Assembly (NCBI GenBank): GCA_000380225.1
Contig: KB904821.1
Span: forward strand, 575,867 to 639,866
Direction: 5' to 3'
From: a filamentous cyanobacterium ESFC-1
GTDB lineage: Bacteria > Cyanobacteriota > Cyanobacteriia > Cyanobacteriales > Spirulinaceae
Length of the DNA stretch: 64,000 bases
Position 1 is the first letter of the stretch. The number at the start of each line of letters is the position of its first letter. The translations under genes were made by a program, and so were the position numbers. Positions 17,821-27,022 of this stretch are shown in pieces. The notes under the pieces are model-generated. The model searched no databases, was not told the DNA's origin, and was given only the letters and a program-made list of their open reading frames with translations.

Positions 17821-17852
17821 ACGGTAGAGCATTGACGCTCTACCGTTTTTTT
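17821..17852 (-). terminator. Rho-independent terminator of clpC (bidirectional)
   Basis: Perfect 10-bp stem ACGGTAGAGC / GCTCTACCGT (17821-17830 and 17837-17846) with a 6-nt loop. It has an A tract on the left and a T tract on the right, so it can act on both strands. It lies 33 bp after the clpC stop. Confidence 0.9.
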
Positions 17853-17884
17853 ACAAGGAAGAAATTAGTAATGTCAACTAAAAT

Positions 17885-20356
17885 CTAGGATTCTGCTTTT
17901 TCTAGCATGATTTGGGGTTGGTCTTGTTTGCTGACAACCACTTTGTTGTCATCATCCACATCGACCAAGGCAATGTCGCCTTCTCCCACGTTCCCAGACA
18001 GAATTTCCTCTGCTAAGACATCTTCAAGTAAGCGCATGATGGCACGACGTAACGGACGGGCCCCATAGCTTGGGTTGTAGCCTTCTTTCACCAAGAGGTC
18101 TTTAAATTTCTCGGTGACTTCGAGGCTGATGCCTTTCTCGCTGAGGCGTTTGAAGACCTCTTTGAGCAGCAACGCCGAGATTTCTTTGATTTCTTCGACG
18201 TTGAGTTGACGGAAGACGATAATCTCGTCGAGACGGTTGAGGAATTCAGGACGGAAGAAGTTTTTCAGTTCTTCGTTGACCAGAGAACGAATGCGGTTGT
18301 ATTGCGATTCGGTCTTGTCTTCGCTGAACTCGAACCCTAAACCGCCGCCACCTTTTTCGATGACTTTTGAACCGATGTTCGAGGTCATAATCAGCAGCGT
18401 GTTTTTGAAGTCCACGGTGCGACCTTTCGCGTCGGTTAAGCGACCATCTTCGAGGATTTGCAGCAACATATTGAAGACATCGGGGTGCGCTTTTTCGATT
18501 TCGTCGAACAGAACAACGGTGTAAGGACGACGACGCACAGCTTCGGTGAGTTGACCGCCTTCGTTGTAGCCGACATAACCCGGAGGCGAACCGATGAGTT
18601 TAGAAACGGTGTGACGTTCCATAAATTCGGACATATCCAAGCGGATCATGGCTTCTTCAGACCCGAAGAAGTAAGCCGCTAAGGATTTGGTCAACTCGGT
18701 TTTCCCGACCCCAGTCGGCCCGCAGAAGATAAAGCTGGCAATGGGACGGTTGGGGTTTTTCAAGCCAACCCGAGCGCGACGAATGGCGCGAGACACGGCT
18801 TTGACGGCATCTTCTTGACCGATTAGTCGTTGATGCAGGGTGTCTTCCATGTGCAGGAGTTTCTCGGATTCGGTTTCGGTGAGTTTGTTCACCGGAACCC
18901 CTGTCCAAGAAGCGACGATGTGGGCGATTTCCTCGGAGTCTACGAGGGGGCCGTCTTCGTCACTACCGCCGTCGGTTTTCTTCGAGGAGGCGATCGCGCG
19001 AATTTCGGCTTTGATTTCCATTTCGCGATCGCGCAGTTCCCCGGCTTTATCAAAGTCTTGGGCCCGTACTGCGTCATCTTTTTGCTTCAAGATTTGCCGC
19101 AGTTCTTTGTCCAGTTCTTTGGCCGCAGGGGGCAGTTGCGAGTTGATCAAGCGCACTCGCGATCCGGCTTCGTCGATCAAGTCAATCGCTTTATCCGGGA
19201 GGTAGCGATCGCTAATGTAACGATCTGACAAATGCGCCGCCGCTTCGAGGGCTTCGTCTAAAATTTTCAGTTTGTGGTGTTGCTCGTAACGTTCGCGCAG
19301 ACCATAGAGAATTTCGACGGTTTCATCGACGGTAGGTTCGCCCACCATAACGGGTTGGAAACGCCGTTCTAGGGCGGCATCCCGTTCGATGTGTTTGCGA
19401 TATTCATCGAGGGTTGTTGCGCCGATACATTGCAACTCACCCCGCGCTAAGGCGGGTTTGAGAATATTGGCTGCGTCGATCGCACCTTCGGCGGCCCCGG
19501 CACCAATCAGGGTGTGAACTTCGTCAATGACCAAGATAACGTTCCCCGCCGAGCGGATTTCGTCCATGATCTTCTTGAGACGTTCTTCAAATTCACCTCG
19601 GTATTTGGTTCCGGCGACTAATAAGCCGATATCCAGGGTGACGACGCGCTTTTCTTCGAGAATGTCGGGGATGTCGTTGTTGGCGATGCGTTGCGCCAAA
19701 CCTTCGGCGATCGCGGTTTTACCCACCCCAGGTTCCCCAATCAGAACCGGGTTGTTTTTCGTCCGACGACCGAGAATTTGAATCACCCGTTCGATTTCTT
19801 TGACACGACCAACCACGGGGTCGAGTTTACCCTCGGCGGCTAAATTGGTGAGATTAGAACCAAATTCATCCAAGGTTGGGGTTTTGGTTCGTCCCGAACT
19901 CGGTCCGGCGGTTACTTCGGTGGTTTCACCAAGCATTCGGATCACCTGAGTGCGGACTTTGGAGAGGTCTACTCCCACATTTTCCAACACCCGTGCCGCT
20001 ACGCCCTCTCCTTCGCGAATTAAGCCCAACAGCAAGTGTTCTGTGCCAATATAGTTATGGCCCAGTTGCCGGGCTTCTTCTAACGACAGTTCGAGAACGC
20101 GCTTGGCTCTGGGAGTGAAAGGAATTTCCACTGCCACGAAGCCGGAACCGCGACCGATAATTTTCTCAACTTCGATGCGGGCATCTTTTAGGTTGACTCC
20201 CATGGATTTCAGAACTTTGGCGGCAACACCTGTTCCTTCTCCAATGAGACCTAAAAGGATTTGTTCTGTACCCACAAAGTTGTGACCCAGGCGGCGTGCC
20301 TCCTCCTGGGCTAACATAATGACTTTTATGGCTTTTTCTGTAAAGCGTTCAAACAT
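17885..20356 (-). CDS. clpC: ATP-dependent Clp protease ATP-binding subunit ClpC
   Basis: 823 residues, the usual length. Two Clp_N repeats (about 1-145: [25 protein letters not shown], then a second [20 protein letters not shown]) are followed by AAA-1 with Walker [10 protein letters not shown], a UVR motif in the middle ([19 protein letters not shown]), AAA-2 with GPTGVGKTE, and a C-terminal D2-small domain. ClpC unfolds substrates for ClpP/ClpR in the cytosol; in cyanobacteria it is essential and also acts in quality control. The gene stands alone with its own terminator. Confidence 0.98.
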   Translation of the reverse strand: MFERFTEKAIKVIMLAQEEARRLGHNFVGTEQILLGLIGEGTGVAAKVLKSMGVNLKDARIEVEKIIGRGSGFVAVEIPFTPRAKRVLELSLEEARQLGHNYIGTEHLLLGLIREGEGVAARVLENVGVDLSKVRTQVIRMLGETTEVTAGPSSGRTKTPTLDEFGSNLTNLAAEGKLDPVVGRVKEIERVIQILGRRTKNNPVLIGEPGVGKTAIAEGLAQRIANNDIPDILEEKRVVTLDIGLLVAGTKYRGEFEERLKKIMDEIRSAGNVILVIDEVHTLIGAGAAEGAIDAANILKPALARGELQCIGATTLDEYRKHIERDAALERRFQPVMVGEPTVDETVEILYGLRERYEQHHKLKILDEALEAAAHLSDRYISDRYLPDKAIDLIDEAGSRVRLINSQLPPAAKELDKELRQILKQKDDAVRAQDFDKAGELRDREMEIKAEIRAIASSKKTDGGSDEDGPLVDSEEIAHIVASWTGVPVNKLTETESEKLLHMEDTLHQRLIGQEDAVKAVSRAIRRARVGLKNPNRPIASFIFCGPTGVGKTELTKSLAAYFFGSEEAMIRLDMSEFMERHTVSKLIGSPPGYVGYNEGGQLTEAVRRRPYTVVLFDEIEKAHPDVFNMLLQILEDGRLTDAKGRTVDFKNTLLIMTSNIGSKVIEKGGGGLGFEFSEDKTESQYNRIRSLVNEELKNFFRPEFLNRLDEIIVFRQLNVEEIKEISALLLKEVFKRLSEKGISLEVTEKFKDLLVKEGYNPSYGARPLRRAIMRLLEDVLAEEILSGNVGEGDIALVDVDDDNKVVVSKQDQPQIMLEKAES

Positions 20357-20677
20357 GACCTATTATCCATCACCTGCTGCTTGCCCGTGTATGGTTGATT
20401 CTAACACAGGCATTTTGGCTTGATGTTGTATAGCACACTATTTCTTAGGCAGTGGGCAGTAGGCAATGGGCAATCGGGGAGGGAGTGGGGATGCAAGCCC
20501 CTCCAAAGAAGATCAGAAACTTCTTGCTAGATGGCAGACTCTAAAAAAGGCTCAACACTAGACTAGATAAGCATTACAGCCCGAAAAAGTAAAATTAGCG
20601 TTTCCAAGAGAGTCAACAGTTTTTTAGGCAGTGGGCAGTAGGGGAACAACCAGTAACGAATAACAAACAACAAAGGA
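20357..20677. other. Intergenic region of tandem and dispersed repeats
   Basis: Upstream of clpC. Contains heptameric GGCAGTG/GGCAGTA tandem repeats (about 20449-20479 and 20626-20641), a 90-bp dispersed repeat (20525-20615), and a second heptamer tract of the (A)CCAATGA type running into the 3' end of the next gene. No gene is seen. Confidence 0.55.
20525..20615. repeat. 90-bp dispersed repeat (copy 1)
   Basis: Shares CTAGATGGCAGACTCTAAAA and AAGGCTCAAC-CTAGA, then CGAAAA-GTAAA and GTTTC...AGAGTCA, with 51296-51386. GACTCT (20537-20542) and AGAGTC (20609-20614) bracket it as short inverted repeats. No ORF; MITE-like or structured RNA element. Confidence 0.6.
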
Positions 20678-21154
20678 CTAATGACCAATGACTAGATGGC
20701 CAAGCCATAAGATTAAAGCATCTTCTTGGTTATCTTGATAATATTTTTTGCGAGTTCCGGCGATTTTGAAGCCAAATTTTTGGTAGAGGGCGATCGCGGC
20801 TTGGTTGCTACTGCGGACTTCGAGGGTAGCTCGTTCTAAACCTCTGGCTTGGGCTTTTTGCAGCAGGGTAGACAAAAGTAGAGCGCCTATACCTTGGCGG
20901 CGATATTCGGGGGAAACCGCCAGTAGGGTGATGTGAGCTTCTTCTAAAATTGCCCAAAAACAGCCCATTGCGATTAAAGACTGAGGTTGATGGCGCGATC
21001 GCGCCACGGCCCATAATTCACTATTGGGGCTGTCGAGTTCTCGTTGATAGCCGTCAATTGTCCATAAACCGCCTAAACATTGGCGATCGAGTTCAACGAC
21101 GGCGGCGAGGTCTTCAGCCGTAATCGGTTTTAATAAAAGTTCTGATGAAGTCAC
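20678..21154 (-). CDS. rimI: GNAT N-acetyltransferase, RimI-type (ribosomal protein S18 alanine N-acetyltransferase)
   Basis: The GNAT core starts at LLLKPITAEDLAAVVELDRQCLGGLW and contains the acetyl-CoA loop RRQGIGALLL (motif A) and NQAAIALYQKFGFKIAGTRKKYY (motif B), which is characteristic of RimI. The frame is open 74 codons further upstream to an ATG at 21376, but that extension has no family similarity that I can see. The GTG at 21154 gives a 158-residue protein of typical size, so I use it; the start is uncertain. The last codons (HLVIGH, stop) lie within a heptanucleotide repeat tract, suggesting that the repeat altered the C-terminus. Confidence 0.8.
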   Translation of the reverse strand: MTSSELLLKPITAEDLAAVVELDRQCLGGLWTIDGYQRELDSPNSELWAVARSRHQPQSLIAMGCFWAILEEAHITLLAVSPEYRRQGIGALLLSTLLQKAQARGLERATLEVRSSNQAAIALYQKFGFKIAGTRKKYYQDNQEDALILWLGHLVIGH

Positions 21155-21503
21155 CGCCAATAATCGATCGTCGCAGTTGGCTCTGATGTGAGTTTGAGCT
21201 TGTCTTGATAGGCTACTTTCATAATATGATGCCAGATAGAGGGCTATCGGCCAAAAATAACCCTGGGAATTGCTGACAGGAAACTGGAATATCTTTATTC
21301 TCCGAGTGAAGGCCAAGTGATGTAATTTGAGAGTGCATCCGTAGTGGGTCAGTCTCAGGCGTGGCACTCTATCCACCGATCTGACTTCATCCCAGGCTCA
21401 ACTGTAGGGCTTTTCGTCAGACTTTTTAAGCCAACAGCGCGATCGCGCCCCAAGCAGATTTACGGCTCATCCCTATTCGCCCATAACGACAAAACAAAAT
21501 TTT
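21155..21503. other. Divergent rimI-lysA intergenic region
   Basis: Holds the two divergent promoters. An open frame continues here from rimI (to 21376), but its predicted residues do not look like a conserved domain. HIP1 octamers near 21440. No operator recognised. Confidence 0.4.
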
Positions 21504-22895
21504 ATGATTATATCCACCGAAAAAAGCACACAAAATCTAACTTATCCGTACTTACCGCCCTCAAATTCCTCTACGACTTCTCCGAATCAGTCCCTATTAC
21601 CCCTCACGGCGAAAACTAACGATCGCGATCGCTTAGAAGTTGGCGGTTGTGATGTCACGGAACTCTTACAGCAATTCGGTTCGCCGCTTTATATTCTCGA
21701 TGAAGTCACCCTGAGAACCGCTTGCGGTCAATATCGAGATGCTTTTAAGCATTATTATCCCGGTTCGTCCCAAGTCATTTATGCCTCGAAAGCTTGGAGT
21801 TGTTTGGCAGTCTGCGCGGTTATTGCCCAAGAAGGCTTAGGCTTTGATGTGGTATCAGGAGGGGAACTCTATACCACCCTTGAAGCGGGGGTAAGTCCTG
21901 AAAAAATCTATTTCCACGGCAATAATAAGTCCCGTGAAGAACTGCAATTTGCGGTAGATAAAGATTGTGCCATTATTGTTGATAACTGGCTAGAATTGCA
22001 AATTTTAGCCGAAATTACCGATCCCGCAAAGCCGACGCGGATTTTACTGCGGCTGACACCGGGTATTGAATGTCACACCCACGAATACATCCGCACCGGG
22101 CATATTGACAGTAAATTTGGCTTCGATCCCAATCAACTGCCCGAAGTGTTTAAATTTGTCGCGCAACAACCGGGATTAAACGGGATTGGTCTTCATGCTC
22201 ACATTGGCTCACAAATTTTTGAGCGCCAACCCCACCAAGATTTAGGGGGCGTTTTAGTCGATTGGATGGCCAAAGCCCTGGATGCGGGTTTACCGATTAG
22301 CGAGTTAAATATCGGCGGGGGTTTGGGGATTCGCTACACCGAAGCCGACGATCCCCCCAGCATTGAGGAATGGGTGAAAACCGCCGCAGAATCGGTGGCC
22401 AAAGCTTGTGACGATCGCGGCTTGGCTTATCCGAAATTAATTTCTGAACCGGGGCGATCGCTCATTGGTTCGGCTTGTATTACGGCTTATACCGTCGGTG
22501 GTCGCAAAACAATCCCCGATATTCGCACTTATATCACCGTAGATGGAGGGATGTCGGATAATCCGCGACCGATTACTTATCAATCCGTTTATCGGGCTGT
22601 TGTCGGTAATCGGATGTCCGCAAAACCGAGTGAAATTGTCACGGTTGCCGGAAAACATTGCGAATCTGGCGATATTGTGCTTAAAGACGCTCATTTGCCC
22701 CTTACTGAACCCGGAGACACTTTAATTATTCTGGCGACAGGAGCTTATAACTACAGTATGGCTTCTAACTATAATCGCATTGGTCGTCCGGCGGCGGTTT
22801 TAGTGAAAGATGGTGACGCGACCATCATTATCAATCGCGAAACTTATGCGGATTTACTGCGGCAAGATCGTTTACCCCAGCGACTAAAACCGTAA
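21504..22895 (+). CDS. lysA: Diaminopimelate decarboxylase
   Basis: 463 residues. PLP-dependent fold type III enzyme: YASKAW holds the PLP lysine, GLGFDVVSGGEL and NIGGGLGIRY the phosphate-binding glycines, HAHIGSQ the active-site His, EPGRSLIG and CESGD the substrate/Cys loop, GAYNYSMASNYN the C-terminal Tyr motif. It converts meso-diaminopimelate to lysine in the cytosol. The N-terminal 40 residues (ending LLPLTAK) match the usual cyanobacterial extension, which supports this start. It is followed by the c-di-AMP cyclase and undecaprenyl diphosphate synthase genes in the same direction. Confidence 0.97.
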   Translation: MIISTEKSTQNLTYPYLPPSNSSTTSPNQSLLPLTAKTNDRDRLEVGGCDVTELLQQFGSPLYILDEVTLRTACGQYRDAFKHYYPGSSQVIYASKAWSCLAVCAVIAQEGLGFDVVSGGELYTTLEAGVSPEKIYFHGNNKSREELQFAVDKDCAIIVDNWLELQILAEITDPAKPTRILLRLTPGIECHTHEYIRTGHIDSKFGFDPNQLPEVFKFVAQQPGLNGIGLHAHIGSQIFERQPHQDLGGVLVDWMAKALDAGLPISELNIGGGLGIRYTEADDPPSIEEWVKTAAESVAKACDDRGLAYPKLISEPGRSLIGSACITAYTVGGRKTIPDIRTYITVDGGMSDNPRPITYQSVYRAVVGNRMSAKPSEIVTVAGKHCESGDIVLKDAHLPLTEPGDTLIILATGAYNYSMASNYNRIGRPAAVLVKDGDATIIINRETYADLLRQDRLPQRLKP

Positions 22896-23376
22896 GATTC
22901 AACGCAACCGTTACCAAAAATTCTGGGTTTCAGGTTCCCCGTCCTTCAAGGACGGCTTTATATTATAATATCGGTGTGCGAGTGACCAGTAATGTGGGCC
23001 GCACTACAACAAACCTAACCAACTCAATAGTTAAAGTCAGGGGTTTTCAGCACAATCCTTGTTGATGTAAAACTTTAAGGGTGTAGTTGTGAAAACAAAC
23101 TTTTGCGTCCGGGCAGGGCGTATCTTGGGGAAGAAACCAAAAGATAAAACGCTCGTTGAGTCGGTCTGGCGGGGATTAAGGGGAGGATATTTAGGTATCT
23201 GTTGATCTGAGGTCTAGCTAAGAGGCAATCTGAAAGAAACGAGAATCCTCGACCGTTTACGGCGAGGAGTTGTCAAAATCAAGCTAGAGGTTGTAACCCA
23301 ATCAATTGCCGATCGCATTTTTGGGTTCGGCTGTCTAATTTATCTGTTCATCCCGATCGCTCTAGGATGCGCCCCC
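22896..23376. other. Intergenic region with hairpins and probable IS200/IS605 remnant
   Basis: A hairpin CCGTCCTTCAAGGACGG (22939-22955) lies 44 bp after lysA and may terminate it. Around 23235-23275 the sequence reads KKRESSTVYGEELSK in one frame, and contains CCTCGACCGTTTACGGCGAGG, an imperfect hairpin. This resembles the C-terminal tail and right end of cyanobacterial TnpB elements. No intact ORF is present; the assignment is tentative. Confidence 0.4.
22939..22955 (+). terminator. Hairpin after lysA, possible terminator
   Basis: CCGTCCTT/AAGGACGG stem with a one- to three-base loop, followed by CTTTATATT rather than a clean T tract. It could also be an IS end hairpin. Confidence 0.45.
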
Positions 23377-24321
23377 ATGTCTTCGTCGGGTCCCATGCTT
23401 TTCCCGGACTGGCTTCCATATTGGCTGATTCGTAGCCTTGATATCGGATTAGTTCTGATTTTTACTTATGTTATGCTCCTCGCGATCGGGGAGCGTCGTA
23501 CCCTATGGATGGTTCGCGGCTTCATTTTATTAATGCTGGCCGCGGTCGTCAGTCAGAACTTGAATTTTCAATTACTGGCGTTTGTTCTCGAAAAGCTAGT
23601 GGTGGGTTCGGCGGTGGCGATGGCTGTCGTTTTCCAGTCGGATTTTCGCAAATTCTTGGAACTTTTGGGGCGAGGCGAGTTTTTACAAATTGTACGCACG
23701 TCTCGCCGTCCGGTGCCGAAAGCGGACAGCACGATTGATAAGATTGTCGATGCAGTTAAGGAGTTATCGCAAAACCGCACCGGAGCGCTGATTGTTTTGG
23801 AAACCAACGGCGTGATCGACGAACGGGATTTTGCAGTACCGGGGGTAATGCTTAATGCCGAGATTTCTAAAGAATTGTTACAAACGATTTTCCAAACCAC
23901 GACGTTATTACACGATGGGGCGGTTCATATTCGCGGTTCTCGCATTGTGGCGGCGGGAACGATTTTACCGTTGTCGGAGCGTAAGGCTTCTCGGCAGTTA
24001 GGAACCCGTCACCGAGCAGCGATGGGGATTACGGAGCGAGTCGAGAATTGTTTATGTGTGGTGGTGTCTGAAGAAACTGGCTCGATTTCTTTGGCGGAAG
24101 GTCGATTGCTGAATCGCCCTCTGACCAGTAGCAAACTGAAAGAACTGCTCGAAGAACGATTTTCCCCTTCGATGGAACGGGAATCGGTGGTCGCGCCGGG
24201 TATTGGGCGGCTGAGTCGCAAGTTGGGAATTAAGGGCTGGGGGCTGTTTAAGCAGTTTTTTGGGGGGTCGCGAAAAACGTCTGAGGAGAAAAAACGTGGT
24301 GAAATGCGCGGCGGTGATTAG
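23377..24321 (+). CDS. cdaA: Membrane diadenylate cyclase CdaA (c-di-AMP synthase)
   Basis: 314 residues. Three N-terminal membrane helices (LDIGLVLIFTYVMLLAIG, WMVRGFILLMLAAVVSQ, LLAFVLEKLVVGSAVAMAVVF), then the DAC domain with the DGA motif (residues 180-182, LLHDGAVHIRG) and the RHR motif (211-213, LGTRHRAAMG) needed for ATP condensation to c-di-AMP. The C-terminal tail (about 265-314) is basic and variable. The lysA-cdaA-uppS neighbourhood differs from the cdaA-cdaR-glmM arrangement of Firmicutes but also ties c-di-AMP to cell-wall synthesis. An alternative start is the ATG six codons in. Confidence 0.93.
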   Translation: MSSSGPMLFPDWLPYWLIRSLDIGLVLIFTYVMLLAIGERRTLWMVRGFILLMLAAVVSQNLNFQLLAFVLEKLVVGSAVAMAVVFQSDFRKFLELLGRGEFLQIVRTSRRPVPKADSTIDKIVDAVKELSQNRTGALIVLETNGVIDERDFAVPGVMLNAEISKELLQTIFQTTTLLHDGAVHIRGSRIVAAGTILPLSERKASRQLGTRHRAAMGITERVENCLCVVVSEETGSISLAEGRLLNRPLTSSKLKELLEERFSPSMERESVVAPGIGRLSRKLGIKGWGLFKQFFGGSRKTSEEKKRGEMRGGD

Positions 24322-24496
24322 GGCGATCGCGCATTAGCGTTAAGGGCGTTTCTCGGCTTATAATCGTTAAGAATTTTTACAAACTTTCCCACTCGCCCCC
24401 AAAAAACCTTTCTTATTCTGGATAAAACAGAGGGAAGCAAAGCTGAAAAAGCGATTTTGGGACTTCCACTACTGTACAATTTCTTCGTCCTGCCAA

Positions 24497-25255
24497 ATGA
24501 CTGTGAGCAAAAGCGTGTTACTAAAGCAGTTACCAACGGATTTAGATCGCGATCGCTTACCCAATCACGTTGCGGTGATTATGGATGGTAACGGTCGCTG
24601 GGCTAAACGCCAAGGATTACAACGAATTATGGGGCATCGTCGGGGTGTAGATACTCTCAAAAATATCTTGCGCTGTTGCAAAGATTGGGGGATTTCTGCG
24701 CTCACCGCTTACGCTTTTTCTACAGAAAATTGGGGGCGACCTTCAGAAGAAGTGGAATTTTTGATGATGCTGTTTGAACGGGTGCTGCGACGCGAGTTAG
24801 CGGAGATGATCGAAGAAGATGTCCGCATTCGCTTTGTGGGCAATTTAGCCGGATTGCCCCAGTCGTTGCAAGCCGAAATCGAGCGCTCGATGACGGCAAC
24901 GAAGGATAATCGTAGCGTTCAGTTTACCATCGCTACTAACTACGGCGGTCGTCAAGAAATTCTCCACGCTTGCCGGGCGATCGCGACTCAAGTTCAACAA
25001 GGTAAAATCGACCCAGAACGAGTAGATGAGGAGTTGTTTGAGCGCCATCTCTACACGAAGGGTTTACCGTCACCAGATTTATTGATTCGTACCAGTGGTG
25101 AAATGCGGATTAGTAACTTTTTGTTGTGGCAACTGGCTTATGCTGAAATTTATGTGACTCAAACCGCTTGGCCAGATTTTGATCGGGAGGAGTTTCACGC
25201 AGCTTTACGAGCTTATCAAAATCGCGATCGCCGTTTTGGGAAAGTTAAGGTTTAG
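24497..25255 (+). CDS. uppS: Isoprenyl transferase (undecaprenyl diphosphate synthase)
   Basis: 252 residues. Cis-prenyltransferase signatures: [17 protein letters not shown] (catalytic Asp in MDGNGRWA), [22 protein letters not shown], and the C-terminal [27 protein letters not shown]. It condenses isopentenyl diphosphate with farnesyl diphosphate to make the C55 carrier lipid for peptidoglycan and glycans. It follows cdaA by 175 bp. Its stop is directly followed by a heptanucleotide tandem repeat. Confidence 0.97.
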   Translation: MTVSKSVLLKQLPTDLDRDRLPNHVAVIMDGNGRWAKRQGLQRIMGHRRGVDTLKNILRCCKDWGISALTAYAFSTENWGRPSEEVEFLMMLFERVLRRELAEMIEEDVRIRFVGNLAGLPQSLQAEIERSMTATKDNRSVQFTIATNYGGRQEILHACRAIATQVQQGKIDPERVDEELFERHLYTKGLPSPDLLIRTSGEMRISNFLLWQLAYAEIYVTQTAWPDFDREEFHAALRAYQNRDRRFGKVKV

Positions 25256-25256
25256 T

Positions 25257-25292
25257 CCTTTGTCATTTGTCCTTTGTCATTTGTTGTTGGTT
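25257..25292. repeat. Heptanucleotide tandem repeat (STRR) between convergent genes
   Basis: CCTTTGTCATTTGTCCTTTGTCATTTGTTGTTGG: repeated 7-base units filling almost the whole gap between uppS and the convergent xthA. Confidence 0.7.
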
Positions 25293-26082
25293 ATTTAACT
25301 TCCAACACAACCGGAGTGTGATCGCTCGGACGTTCGAGGCGGCGGGGTTCAACGTCGATGGTGCAAGCCACGGCGCGATCGCACAAACTGGGGGTGAGAT
25401 AAAGGTGGTCGATGCGCCAACCGCGATCGCGAGCAAACCCCCCTCGACGATAATCCCACCAGCTAAAATGCCCGCCAGCCTTGGTAAAAAGTCGAAAACT
25501 ATCTTTGAGTCCTAAAGCCAAGATGGAGGCTTGTATTGCCTCACGTTCTGCGTCTGAAGCCATAATATGATTGGGCTTCTTGGGTTGATAAATATCTCGG
25601 TCTTCGAGGGCGACGTTGAAATCACCACAAACGCATAAATCCTGGGGCGATCGCGCCAACAATATTTCTAAATACTGTTTGAGCAGGGCAAACCATCCCA
25701 ATTTATATTCATACTTGTCACTCCCCACCGACGAACCATTAGGGACATACAAATTCACAATTCGCACATCATTGACAACCACACTCAGCACCCGCTTTTG
25801 TTCGTCCCAATCTTGAGTCAGGGTTTCCCCTAAAACAGAAGCAAAACCCAGATTCACTTCAGTTGCGGGGGTTTTACTCAAAATCGCGACACCGTTATAA
25901 GATTTTTGTCCCCAAATGTACAGATGATAGCCCAACGCCTCGAAAGGTTCGTGGGGAAAGGTTTTATCAACGGTTTTGGTTTCTTGCAAACACAGCACAT
26001 CGACAGGATTAGTTTTCAGCCAATCTGCGACGATTTCCTGGCGAGTGCGAATGGAGTTAACGTTCCAAGTAGCGATTTTCAT
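25291..26082 (-). CDS. xthA: Exodeoxyribonuclease III
   Basis: 263 residues, full length. Exo/endo/phosphatase fold with the ExoIII landmarks: MKIATWNVNSIRTR, LCLQETK (metal-binding Glu), ICGDFNVALEDRDIY-type 'VCGDFNVAL', GWRIDHLYLTPSL, PSDHTPVVLEVK (catalytic His). AP endonuclease and 3'-5' exonuclease in base-excision repair. Convergent with uppS; the two stops are separated by only 35 bp of repeat DNA. Confidence 0.97.
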   Translation of the reverse strand: MKIATWNVNSIRTRQEIVADWLKTNPVDVLCLQETKTVDKTFPHEPFEALGYHLYIWGQKSYNGVAILSKTPATEVNLGFASVLGETLTQDWDEQKRVLSVVVNDVRIVNLYVPNGSSVGSDKYEYKLGWFALLKQYLEILLARSPQDLCVCGDFNVALEDRDIYQPKKPNHIMASDAEREAIQASILALGLKDSFRLFTKAGGHFSWWDYRRGGFARDRGWRIDHLYLTPSLCDRAVACTIDVEPRRLERPSDHTPVVLEVK

Positions 26083-26202
26083 GGGGTTTTTGAGCCGTTA
26101 GCGCTTGAGTTATGAATTATAGCAACCGCCAAATCGGTCAGGACAACATCATCCATTCTTAGAATGATTTGTAAGCTAGTGTCTTGCATGGTAGTTCGTT
26201 GA

Positions 26203-26748
26203 TTAAGTATCGTTTTCTGCCCATAAGAAGGCTTGGCGTTTGGCGTTGATGTTTTTGATATGTTTTTTGACGGTATTCACCGAGATATAGAGTTTTTCTG
26301 CGATTTCTGGATAGGAAAGTTGTTGTTGTCGCAGTTGCCAAACTTCAGTTTCGCGATCGGTGAATTGGTATTTTTGGCGATCGGCGATCGCTTGTTGTTG
26401 TAAGGTTTGTTGGCGATCTTCGAGGATAAATAAGAGGAAAGCGCGATCGCCCCATTGCCAACGCTGTACTCTGACGCGGATATCGGGAACAAGGCGATCG
26501 TCGAGCAAAAAGGGCGAAGTAGAATCACCTACCAGCAATTGCTGAGCGATCTGCCAAAGTTCTTTCGGGAGGCGATCGCGTTTTCGGTGGAGTTTTTCAC
26601 AAAAATCCCCACCGAAATTGTTGGTATATACGAGTTCTCCGCAGGGATTCGCCAGCACAATGCCATCAATGAAACTTTCAAACAAGTTATCTAGCAAAAC
26701 GGGAGAGAGAACTTCGAGATTGACTGAAGTGGCTAAAGAAGTAGACAT
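26203..26748 (-). CDS. LuxR-family transcriptional regulator with PAS-like N-terminus
   Basis: 181 residues. The N-terminal 115 residues look like a PAS fold (LLDNLFESFIDGIVLANPCGELVYTNN...FLLFILEDRQQ). The C-terminal GerE/LuxR helix-turn-helix is at about 128-172 (FTDRETEVWQLRQQQLSYPEIAEKLYISVNTVKKHIKNINAK). There is no response-regulator receiver domain, so it is a PedR-like one-component regulator (family inference). It is divergent from the 352-residue gene at 27023; a palindrome lies between them. Confidence 0.9.
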   Translation of the reverse strand: MSTSLATSVNLEVLSPVLLDNLFESFIDGIVLANPCGELVYTNNFGGDFCEKLHRKRDRLPKELWQIAQQLLVGDSTSPFLLDDRLVPDIRVRVQRWQWGDRAFLLFILEDRQQTLQQQAIADRQKYQFTDRETEVWQLRQQQLSYPEIAEKLYISVNTVKKHIKNINAKRQAFLWAENDT

Positions 26749-26947
26749 AGTAAAACTCCGAAAAATAGTAGTGCAGCCCGATTACCCGGTGCTTGTTTTC
26801 ACTATGTCTGAGTCACTGGTGAACCCTCAATGAGCTACCCCAAAGAAACTCAGGTACTGTTCAGAAATGAGTACAAAGGAGAAATCTTCAGAAGTAGGGT
26901 GAAGTTTTTGCGAAATCTAACTGTGTCGTTTGTAGATAAAAATACTG

Positions 26948-26961
26948 CCGTACTTCTACGG
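26948..26961. promoter_or_regulatory. Palindrome CCGTA-N4-TACGG (copy 1)
   Basis: CCGTACTTCTACGG, preceded by AAAAATACTG and followed by AATATCTA. The same 30-bp pattern, with the palindrome perfect in both, recurs at 38815-38828. Here it lies in the divergent region between a LuxR-type regulator and the 27023 gene. Confidence 0.5.
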
Positions 26962-27022
26962 AATATCTACCTAATTTTCTTCAGGGTCATCTGCATTTCA
27001 AGTTGTTTGAAGCGTAAAAAAC

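Noticed and set aside
20357-20680. CRISPR array in repeat-rich gaps
   Set aside because: The repeats are 7-mers without spacers and the 90-bp units are not regularly spaced; no cas genes are present in the window.
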